Source: Neocallimastix lanati (nom. inval.) (lineage: Eukaryota > Neocallimastigomycota > Neocallimastigomycetes > Neocallimastigales > Neocallimastigaceae). From it: a stretch of DNA of 13,932 bases. The notes below the pieces were generated by a model. The model was not told where the DNA came from. It saw only the letters and a program-made list of their open reading frames with translations, and did no database searches. The position numbers were made by a program, and so were the translations under genes. The stretch covers positions 1-13,932 of the forward strand of contig JACVTC010000642.1 of NCBI GenBank assembly GCA_016946835.1, written 5' to 3'. This document shows, one piece after another, positions 1 through 7,722 of the stretch (position 1 is its first letter; each line of letters starts with the position of its first letter).

Positions 1-133
1 TTTTATTATTTCAATTTGAAAATTTTATTTACACTATACATATTTACTTAATAAATAAAGTTTTTTTTTTTATTTTTATTTTTTTATTTTTATTTTTATT
101 TTATTTATTTTCTTTTTTCTTTTTTCTTTTTTC

Positions 134-171
<38 letters not shown>

Positions 172-478
172 TATTATTCACTTGATAGAAGAAAAAATAT
201 CTTTTATTAAACTTTAAATAGGAAAAACTTTTCTTCTTCTACAAATATTTGCTTTTTAATAAATAAAATATATTTAAATTTTCAGTTGAATTACGATGGC
301 ATCTTGAGGGAAAAAAAAAAAAAAAATAAATATAATATTTAATAAAATTAATTTATGAATTTATATAAATATCATTTATTCTTTCTTTTTTTTTTTTTAT
401 TATTATTATTATTTTTTTTTTTTCAAAAAAAAAAAAATAATGTAGGATAAAGTAATAGTCAATCCTCATTTAATGTTC
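1..478. other. AT-rich 3' flank of the dockerin gene
   Basis: No gene is visible here. The stretch holds T-rich simple sequence: TTTTA-type runs at about 61-110, a (TTTTTC)n-like tract at about 110-140, a T run at about 140-164, and a (TTA)n tract next to an A run at about 398-438. On the minus strand it is the 3' flank of the dockerin gene and should contain its 3' UTR. AATAAA-like strings are so common in this composition that no cleavage site can be picked. A less AT-rich patch at 273-310 carries one copy of a 25-base motif that recurs at 2362. Confidence 0.7.
273..297 (+). repeat. 25-base direct repeat, copy 1
   Basis: The sequence TTTAAATTTTCAGTTGAATT continues with ACGAT. It recurs at 2362-2387 with one substitution and one extra T. 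The GTTGAATTACGAT core is unlike the surrounding pure A/T sequence. The two copies lie in the same orientation on either side of the dockerin gene. Confidence 0.6.
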
Positions 479-2007
479 TTAGTTGTAGCATGAATCTTTA
501 ATACCACACCATTCACCATTTTCAACACCCCATCCACCATCACTATCAGTATAGGCAACTTCACAAGTACTACAGCATGGATAACCCATATCTTTAGAGA
601 AACATGAATCGTTCTTCTTACATTTAGAAGGATCAATTCCACACCATTCATCATTTTCAATAGCCCAATCACCGTCATTATCAGTGTAAGCAACTTCACA
701 ACTACTCTTACAACATGGGAATCCAATAGTACTTGCCCAACAGGAACTAGTGGTTGGTTTAATATCAACTAAAGTAGTAGTTTTTGGAGAAGAAGTAGCG
801 GTTGGGTAAGAACCAGTAGTGTAAGTAGCAGTAGAACGATCATTTGGATCAACAACACGAACAACAACTCTAATATTATCATATGGTTCAACTTTATCCC
901 ACCATCCCCATGGATCAGAACGGTCAACTTTTTCATCACCAGTCCAAGTATAAACATTATCATCAAAGTGACGTGTCTTGTAGTACCAGTAAGATAAACT
1001 ACCAATTTCATCAGAATAACCAGTTCCCTTTTCAGATTCTTCCATTGGATTAGCGTGTCCACTATTGAAACCCTTTAATGCACAACGTACAATTTCAACA
1101 CCTTTTTGATCAAAAGAAACAGCTTCCTTTACAAAGTGAATAAGTTTACGAATACCCATATGAGTAGAAATGTATGGATCATAGAAGTTTTGTGGAGTTA
1201 AAGTGTACCAATACATTTCTGTAACATCATCTTCTTGATCGAAAGTTGGATCACAACCATAGAATGCAGTAACTGCAGTTTGGAAAGGACCATAGGCGTG
1301 TGCTGAGTTAACACCAAACCATCTTCTTGAGCAGTTTCAACACCAGCATTTAATGTAGATTCACGTGAAGCCCAACCTAAGAAAAGAGCGAAAACCTTTA
1401 ACATATTATCAGTTTTCTAAGTACTTACTAATAACATCCCAATGTTCGTTAATTTCTTTGAAGATAATAGATTTAACTTCAGCAACACTTAAAGCGCTAG
1501 CAGCAGCCTTTTCTTCAGCAACATCCATAGATTCTAAATAGTAACGATTATCTTCATATGGTAAACCAATGTTCATATCTTCACTATCGTTAGAACCATC
1601 AGCTTCAGTATGGTTTGGTACAGCTCTTGTTTGAGTGTGTAAAACAGCTTGTTCAACATCAAACTTTTTACCATTACTTGAAACAATGAATCCAAAAGTG
1701 GTGTTAGTTAAAACTTTAAGAACAGCATTAGTAACTTCACCAGTAAGAACTAATTTATCAGATTGAACATCAACTTCACAACCCCAACTTCCATAAAATT
1801 GATGATCAGCACTATCAAATGGAACTTCAATATACCAATTGTTAATTTTTAATTTACTAGCATTAATAATTTCACCAGTACATTCAGAATATGTAGTAGT
1901 ATCACCAGTCCATGTCTTTGTGATTGCAATATTGAAACCTGGAATAGATGCTCTTACTAATAATAAACTAAATAAACCATATAAGGTTATAAATAAATTT
2001 CTTTCAT
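479..2007 (-). CDS. Dockerin-bearing glycoside hydrolase (GH23/GH124-like lysozyme-fold core), frame-disrupted
   Basis: This is a secreted cellulosomal enzyme of about 509 residues once frame breaks are allowed for. In order it shows a signal peptide (about 1-20), a beta-rich CBM2-like module (about 21-113), an acidic linker, a helical catalytic region (about 160-385), a Ser/Thr linker, and two dockerins (about 423-463 and 469-507). The core has ASRESTLNA with its Glu codon at 1360-1362, followed by [12 protein letters not shown]. This matches the catalytic-Glu and Gly-Gln pattern of lytic transglycosylase-like folds. GH124, a cellulase family distantly related to GH23 and known with dockerins, is my best guess for substrate class, by inference. 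Three lesions interrupt the frame: near 1996-2004 between the start codon and the signal peptide, at 1409-1411 (TGA), and near 1316-1320. The second and third compensate each other, so the outer frames agree. Sequencing error or a young pseudogene are both possible. The start could also be the ATG at 2014-2016. The gene stands alone, so nothing nearby indicates its role. Confidence 0.8.
488..742 (-). other. Two tandem fungal dockerin (CBM10-like) modules
   Basis: Module 1 spans 620-742 and module 2 spans 488-604, four residues apart. Both show the fungal dockerin pattern: Cys, then G(F/Y)PCC, then CEVAYTD(N/S)DG, a Trp, EN, and WCGI, ending in Cys. These small disulfide-rich modules dock secreted enzymes onto scaffoldins or partner enzymes in the fungal cellulosome. 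They are the strongest taxonomic marker in the window, because this double dockerin is typical of anaerobic gut fungi and differs from bacterial calcium-binding dockerins. A Thr/Ser/Pro linker precedes module 1. Confidence 0.95.
1669..1948 (-). other. CBM2-like carbohydrate-binding module
   Basis: About 93 residues follow the signal peptide. They show a CBM2-type spacing: WYIEVPF strand, a second Trp in GSWG, a conserved Asn in VTNAVL, and FGF near the end followed by SSNG. Two cysteines (in SEC and GCE) could form a disulfide. Known CBM2 modules bind cellulose or xylan through exposed aromatics. Assignment is by pattern only; another immunoglobulin-like beta-sandwich module is possible. Confidence 0.45.
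1949..2007 (-). other. Signal peptide of the dockerin enzyme, offset from its ATG
   Basis: The residues [17 protein letters not shown] form a hydrophobic core with a plausible cleavage after VRA, just before SIPGFN. This frame has no Met: the upstream ATG (2005-2007) reads into a TAA after eight codons. One extra A in the AAA run at about 1999-2002 would join the ATG to the leader, so a homopolymer indel is the simplest explanation. Secretion through the ER fits a dockerin-bearing enzyme. Confidence 0.7.
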
Positions 2008-2016
2008 GAAATCCAT

Positions 2017-2990
2017 TTTTATTTATTATTTCAATATAAATTCTTTATATAAAAAATAAATATATTTAAATAAATAATAAATAATAAAATTAAAAAAAAA
2101 AAAATTAATATTTTAGTTTTTTTTTTTTTTTTTTTTTTTTTTTGATGTTTCAATTAATTAAATAATTATATATAATTAATACATATATATCTTTTTGACT
2201 TTATTTACTTCTTTTTTTATTTCTTTCAAAAAAAATAAAAATATAAAGAGTATAATTTTTCTTATTTTATCTTTGATTAACTTTTGTTTATTTTTTTTTT
2301 TATCCGTTGTTTGATTTGTCTTGAAATTTCAATACTATATTTAAAGATAATTCCTGATTACTTTAAATTTTTAGTTGAATTTACGATTAAATATAAAAGT
2401 TATTAATTTTCATAAATATATATATATATTTTTTTTTTTTTAATTATTTTACTGTCGTCTAATGCGACCCTTCAAAATTTAAAAATTAAAAAAAAAAAAA
2501 ATAATTATAAAAATAAAAGTAAAATAAAAATTAAAAAATTGAAAATTAATTCTTTTATTTTATATATATATATAAATTTTTTTTTTTTTTACTTTTTATC
2601 TTTAATTTTAAATATTATTAAAAAAAAAATTTTTATTTATTATCCTTTTGAATTTTATTTAGATTAAATATATTATCCAATTGATTAGAATATATGAATA
2701 TATGTCATTAAACAATGAAAAAAAAATTTTCATAATTATTAAAGTTAAATATTACATATTAATATTTAATATCATCAATTCATCAAATTCATCTTCTAAT
2801 ACATATGATTTACTTTTTAAATTTATTTTTTTAATAATTCATTTAAATTTAATCTAATATAATAATAATGAATAATTTATATTCTAATACAATTGTATTC
2901 AATATATATAAATTATATATTAAATTTTAATAAAAATTTTTTTAATCTTTTTTTTATATTTATTAAAGTATTATTCTATGTCTATTCATA
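2017..2990. other. AT-rich intergenic spacer upstream of the dockerin gene
   Basis: No coding sequence is supportable. The 5' UTR and promoter of the minus-strand dockerin gene should lie here, but no distinct TATA box can be separated from the background. A T run occupies about 2116-2143 and a (TA)n stretch lies near 2418-2430. A patch with more G/C at about 2453-2472 (CTGTCGTCTAATGCGACCC) has no identified role. Confidence 0.55.
2362..2387 (+). repeat. 25-base direct repeat, copy 2
   Basis: Second copy of the motif at 273-297, about 2.09 kb away and upstream of the dockerin gene. It differs by C to T in the centre and one inserted T. It may be a shared promoter or 3'-end element of duplicated genes, or the edge of a duplicated unit. 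Confidence 0.6.
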
Positions 2991-2991
2991 G

Positions 2992-3122
2992 ATCACGTGA
3001 TATATATTTAACTATTTATTTTTTTTAACATTTATTCAATTGAGTCAACGGCCATTTCAAAATGAATAATGTCACACAATATAAATAATATGTGTACCAT
3101 TACAATTCACCATATATAAAAG
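2992..3122 (+). promoter_or_regulatory. Orphan promoter-like cluster: E-box, AP-1/Gcn4-type site, TATA box
   Basis: Three textbook eukaryotic elements lie in order on the plus strand: a perfect palindrome ATCACGTGAT (2992-3001, CACGTG E-box core), TGAGTCA (3041-3047, AP-1/Gcn4 consensus) and TATATAAAAG (3113-3122). The first two contain several G/C bases and stand out in this composition. No credible gene follows on the plus strand; only an 18-codon ORF starts at 3195. It may serve a lost gene or a non-coding transcript, or be chance. Confidence 0.35.
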
Positions 3123-3251
3123 TAATCATACTGAATAATACAATATAATCATAAATTTTGTTTGTAGAATTTTAAATAATTACATTTAAATTTTATGAAT
3201 AAAGAATTTTTCGACATAGAAAAAGAAAATATTACAAAAAAAAAAAAATAA

Positions 3252-4081
3252 ATAAATATGTATATTTATTTCATAAAGCATACAAAGAAATAGAAATTAG
3301 CATCATTTATAAATTATATTTTTATAAATTATATTTTTTATAATAATTAAGATCTTTTTTTTTTTTTTGCTGAAACTTTTTTTGTAATTCAGTAAAAAAG
3401 AAATAAAAATAATTATGAATTATGTTTAAATAATCGCTAATTTATATTATTGCATTAATAATTTTTTAATACATTTTATCTTTTTAATTAATAATTTATA
3501 TGGGAAAATAAAGTAGTTCCCAATTATTTAATACATTAATGGACGATCTGTTTTAATACAATATGAAATATAGAAATTTATTTATCTATTTTTCTATTAT
3601 TTATTTATTTACTATTTGTTATTTATTATTTATTTATTTATTATTTATTTAATTTATTATTTATCATAATATTATAAATATTTTATTATTTATTATTTAT
3701 TTTTAAATTTCTTAATCATCCACAATATTAAAAATATAAAATTTTAATGAATAAACTTTATATTAACTCAAAGGATAATAACTTTATTTATTATAATTAT
3801 TATAATGGTAAATCACTTTATTATAAAATTACACAATACTTAAAATTCAATTTAAAATAAATTAATTATGAATAATAAATTAAAAGTTTATTTAATAAAA
3901 AATTCAGTAATTTGGGTCAAAGATTAATAATATATAATACATTTTTATTATATTTAAATAAAAAAAAAAAAATTATTAAAAAAAAAAAACATGTATTAAT
4001 TATTTATTAATTTAAAAATTAAAATAAAAAAAAAAAAAAAAAAAAAATGGTTGTTCATAATTAATAAATAGAATAAATGAG
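3252..4081. other. AT-rich spacer with ATTT/ATT simple repeats
   Basis: No gene is seen. The stretch holds TTATTTATTTATT-type simple sequence at about 3591-3665 and A runs at about 3960-3972 and 4026-4047. Reading frames on both strands are closed by frequent TAA. Confidence 0.6.
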
Positions 4082-4189
4082 AGACCAATAAAAAAGTAAA
4101 TTAAAAAATGTTTATTTACCCATTAAGTTTATTGCTAAGACTTAAAACAGAAAATTTTTTTAGACCAACAAAAAAAAAAAAGTAAATTA
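4082..4189 (+). repeat. Short direct repeat pair AGACCAAY-A(n)-GTAAATTA
   Basis: AGACCAATAAAAAAGTAAAT followed by TA (4082-4103) recurs at 4162-4189 as AGACCAAC, a longer A run, then GTAAATTA. The copies are 80 bases apart and differ by one substitution and by A-run length. This is a local duplication with homopolymer growth. Confidence 0.55.
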
Positions 4190-4390
4190 TTTATAATTTA
4201 TTATGTTTCAAACAAAACATAAGATTTAAGCTAGCTTTATTGGTTCTTTTGATCATTACTTTTATTGCTTTTATTTGGAACACATATTATTTCCATAATT
4301 TGAAATATTTGCAATGAGATATTTAATATCAGAAACCACAATCAAGATAGTGATATCAAATTATTTAATTATCTCCAATATTAAAAAATA
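4108..4390 (+). pseudogene. Possible decayed fragment of a single-pass membrane protein
   Basis: One plus frame is open from an ATG at 4108 to a TGA at 4315-4317 except for one TAA at 4183. The later part carries a clear hydrophobic segment, KLALLVLLIITFIAFIW, flanked by Lys/Arg before and aromatic/Asn residues after, like a type II signal anchor. A shifted frame then reads on with a codon-like mix (NEIFNIRNHNQDSDIKLFNY) to about 4384. The local base composition is less AT-extreme than its flanks. No family is recognised, and a hydrophobic stretch can arise by chance in T-rich DNA, so this is tentative. Confidence 0.25.
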
Positions 4391-5130
4391 TTAATTCCTT
4401 ATAATTTACAATTAATAAATACTATTATTAAAAATATATATATATATTTATGAAGGTTTTAACAAAACGTTAAACACAATCAAAGATATCTAATATTTTA
4501 AAATAGATAGAATTAATAATTAGTATAATTATTAAATAAACAATAATCTTTGGTAATATTATCAATTATTATTATTATTATTATAATTATTAATATTATT
4601 ATTATTATTTTATTATTATTTAATCATTTATTATAAATTTTATAAATAAATAAACATATAAATGATACTCTATTTATGTTATTTGGTTATATAAAATGTA
4701 TAAAATGAAAATAAAAACTTTAATTAGTAATAAATTATTTTGTTAATAATTAATATTTATATATAATTAAATTATTAAATCATTAATTAATCATTTGATT
4801 AATTATCACTGATTTATAGTGTGATTTAATGTAATGTAATATAAAATAGATTTATATGAATATGATATCATAAATTCTATACAAATTCATAAAATTTAAT
4901 GAAAGAATTAAATAACATAAATTTTATGTTATGTAAATAGGTAAATACTTTATAAATTTATTTTATTCTAATTATTTTATTTTATTCCTATATATAAAAC
5001 TTTATATATTTGTATAAATTTTTTTTTTAGACTTAGAGAATAACTTTATTTAATTTATAATAATAATAAAATTACATGGTATAAATGAAAAAATAAAATA
5101 CATAAAATGAAATATTATATATTATATAAT
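4391..5130. other. AT-rich spacer
   Basis: No gene is seen. It contains an (ATT)n-type tract at about 4564-4622 and an imperfect inverted repeat at about 4804-4826 (ATCACT, eight-base loop, AGTGTGAT). Neither has an assigned role. Confidence 0.6.
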
Positions 5131-5681
5131 TATAAAAGTACGTTAGAAGTAATAGTTTCTAGCTTTTCCCATTCATTAATGATAACACCGAGTCCATTAT
5201 TGATCTTTTAAATTGATGATGGATGGGTAAAGTATTATCTAACGAATCTATATCAGATCTTTCACCAGGAGGTGAAAATCTATGCCTTATCATTTCAACG
5301 TCGACACTCTTAGCAACGGTAGATTCAACGGGATACCATTTCATTATCAATCTAAAAAGTTCGACAAATTAATGGTATTACGTTTATTAGAAACTCCATA
5401 ATCCCCACAAAATACGGAACAGTCAACAAAGTTGAACTTTGTTTAAAAATATTGTCAATTAGTTTGTCTTTGTTCCACATCATTAACTTTAATTTTTTTT
5501 TCATATATTGAACGCCCGCCAAGAAGAGCACTCACTACAAAATAATAAATATTATTATCATAATCCTTTTCTAAATCTAAAGAAACATCCAAAGAATTTT
5601 GTTCAATTATCATTTGCAAACTTCAAAAAGAGATCATCTAGAAAAGGTAAAGATTTATTTCTGTAAATTTTCCAATTCTTT

Positions 5682-5747
5682 ACAGGCAATAATCCAGTGA
5701 GAAAAGCTAGGTACACTAACACCACAACATGGGCAACATTTAGTGCA
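5682..5747 (-). other. Zinc-knuckle (zf-RVT-like) remnant of the LINE
   Basis: The frame reads CTKCCPCCGVSVPSFSHWII then AC, giving a C-x2-C, x8, H-x4-C arrangement. This resembles the CCHC-like motif after the reverse transcriptase in many LINE proteins. The frame stays open for about 50 codons (IRRKIVSED before it, KELENLQK after it), then ends at TAA, where a neighbouring frame continues with coding-like sequence (LPFLDDLFLKFAND). Confidence 0.65.
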
Positions 5748-5910
5748 ATCTTCTGAGACTATTTTTCTTCTAATGGAAAAAACTAATATCAAATTTAAAA
5801 TCACACCTAATTCGAGAAATCCAAAAGAATCTTAATTAATACTTTGGATATTGAAACGTTAAGTCTTTGATTTCTGAAATAAATCCAAAATCATTCTCCT
5901 TGTTAAATAA

Positions 5911-5950
<40 letters not shown>

Positions 5951-6349
5951 AGCTTTAAAGCATCTGCTCTTATTTGAATTAAAGAGAGAGGAGAATAATA
6001 TAAAAACAAGACTCTATAAGAATAAAGGAAATTAAAAAAAAAAAAAAAAACATATTTCTTCAATGGGAAAGAAATAAAGATTTTATTTATAAGAAATCAA
6101 AAAGTATGAATTTTTAAACTTGACATTTAAATTTTACTGTTTAATTTTTTTTTTTTTTTTTTGGATTGTATAGGTTTCAAATGAAAAAGATTCATCAAAA
6201 GGAATACCAAGATAAGTTAAGAGTTGTCAGTTTTAGGTAATTTATTATTACCAATAAAGAAAAAGATGGACTCGGTTTTAACAAAGTTAAATCTGGAAGC
6301 TTTACAAACAAGAGTAGCACCCATTATTAAATTTCCAAAAGTCATTTCA

Positions 6350-6380
<31 letters not shown>

Positions 6381-6666
6381 ATCCATTTGTGAACCTTATT
6401 CAAAATATTCTTTAAAGAGTTTGTCTTTTTTAGATGAAACAACTAAAAAAAAAAAAAAAAAACAATATCATTGGGCAAATAAAAAAAATTCCCACCACTA
6501 ACAATATTGAGATTCCAAAAATATATATACACATACTTAATCACAATCATTCAGTATAATCATTAATGAACAAAATTGAATAAAATAGAAGAAAAAAAAA
6601 AAAAAAAGGGGGGGCATCCTTATCTAAACACCATAATTCATTGAAAAAAAATTTAAGAAATTTACC

Positions 6667-6669
<3 letters not shown>

Positions 6670-6705
<36 letters not shown>
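6670..6705 (+). repeat. 36-base A homopolymer inside the LINE remnant
   Basis: A run of 36 A (T on the LINE sense strand) separates the VKFV-like end of one coding patch from NGKFLKFF of the next. Other long runs in the same remnant lie at about 5915-5949 (T), 6034-6050 (A), 6145-6162 (T), 6351-6376 (T), 6446-6462 (A) and 6592-6607 (A). Confidence 0.85.
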
Positions 6706-6706
<1 letters not shown>

Positions 6707-6789
6707 ACGAACTTTACAGGAGATAGAGAAAGGTTCCTTCCTTTAAAAAACAGATGACATTTACCCTCTAATAATTCCTATATATTTAT

Positions 6790-7289
6790 AGATATAAAAA
6801 AAAAATTATATAATAAATTATAATGCTAAAGGATTGTTAATATTTTTATTAATAAAAAATATTATTAATTATCAATTATTATTATTATAAAGTATATTTT
6901 ATAACAATGAATTATTAAAAATAAAAAAAATAAATAAAAAAGAAAAATAGAGAAAATGAATTTTTTTTTTTTTAAAAAATAAAAAAAAAAAAAAATACAA
7001 CTTTTCAATTATAAATTACAAAAAAAAAAAAAATAAATGGAAATAAAATTATTTTAATAAAATATAAAAAAAAAAAAAAAAAATTAATGGAAATAAAATT
7101 ATTTTAATAAAATATAAAAAAAAAAAAAAAAAAAGTTAATCAATATATATATATATTTTTTGTTTTATAAAATTTTCCTTTAATAAATTAGAGGTTATAT
7201 TATTTTATATAATATATTTTATTATTTATAATAATAATTATTTTTTTTTTTTTTTAATTTATTATTTTATTTTATTTTTTTAATAAAAA

Positions 7290-7325
<36 letters not shown>

Positions 7326-7722
7326 TAATTTATAATTTATAATTATAACATAAAAATTTTTAAATGAATTTAAATGATATTTTTTTTTTTTTTTTAATAT
7401 ATTTATATATACTTTTTTTTTAGAGAAAAAAAAAAATTTAATTTTTATATATATAAATAAATGTAAAATGAAATTCGAATTTATTTTTACATATATAAAT
7501 ATAAATTCTTTTTAATTCCTATGTTGTTGTCGTCTTTTTTTTTTTTTTTTTTTTTTTATGATGATTACGATAATATTTTATAATGGAAATATATTTATAA
7601 TATTATATTATATATATTTTTTTTTTATTTACTTATTTTATATTAACATCTACTATAAATTTATTTTTTTTATTTAATATAATTGTATTTTTTATTTTTT
7701 TTAATTTTTTTTTTAACATAAT
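6790..7722. other. AT-rich spacer downstream of the ArfGAP gene
   Basis: No gene is seen. It holds many A and T runs, including T33 at 7292-7324, a T run at about 7538-7557, and a 50-base tandem duplication at 7036-7135. The part next to 7723 should contain the 3' UTR of the minus-strand ArfGAP gene; no unambiguous polyadenylation signal can be chosen. Confidence 0.65.
7036..7135 (+). repeat. 50-base tandem duplication (two copies)
   Basis: The units 7036-7085 and 7086-7135 both read AATGGAAATAAAATTATTTT then AATAAAATAT and a long A run. They are identical apart from the last base or two. Exact copies in such mutable sequence suggest a recent event. Confidence 0.85.

Larger units (their letters stand above)
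5159..6780 (-). mobile_element. Decayed 5'-truncated non-LTR (LINE) retrotransposon, reverse transcriptase to C-terminus
   Basis: Read on the minus strand across shifting frames, the motifs of a LINE reverse transcriptase appear in the right order. They are NGKFLKFF and a GV(R)QGCP-like box (6608-6650), LFINDYTE (6550-6573), a degraded FADDIV catalytic box (about 6461-6479), FKEYFE and HKWIIK then NEMTFG (about 6334-6415), SRFNFVKTES (about 6268-6297), and YLGIPFDE (6191-6214). A C-terminal zinc knuckle follows (5682-5747: CTKCCPCCG, then HWIIAC). The tail includes VVSALLGGRSIYEKK (about 5500-5545) and a 63-codon open stretch ending in TAG at 5159-5161. In-frame stops, frameshifts and seven A/T homopolymers make it inactive; the CAA expected in GVRQG reads TAA. 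The 5' part (endonuclease, early RT) is missing, as is usual for LINE copies. No poly(A) tail or target-site duplication could be placed. Confidence 0.8.

Noticed and set aside
466-1062. Two minus ORFs of 100 and 97 codons rich in Leu/Ile/Val (466-768, 769-1062)
   Set aside because: They are out-of-frame shadows of the dockerin enzyme, whose own frame shows conserved cysteines and domain motifs.
1323-1428. An intron starting at the GTAAGT at 1423-1428 to remove the TGA in the dockerin gene
   Set aside because: A removal that restores frame would delete the ASRESTLNA catalytic motif, and a shorter one ending before it (about 33 bases) is too small. Indels explain the data better.
3195-3251. 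18-codon plus ORF after the promoter-like cluster
   Set aside because: It ends in poly-Lys made by an A run, has no domain, and such ORFs are frequent by chance.
6224-6415. Plus ORF of 63 codons
   Set aside because: It lies antisense to LINE motifs (YLGIPFDE region to NEMTFG) and includes a poly-Phe run made by a T homopolymer.
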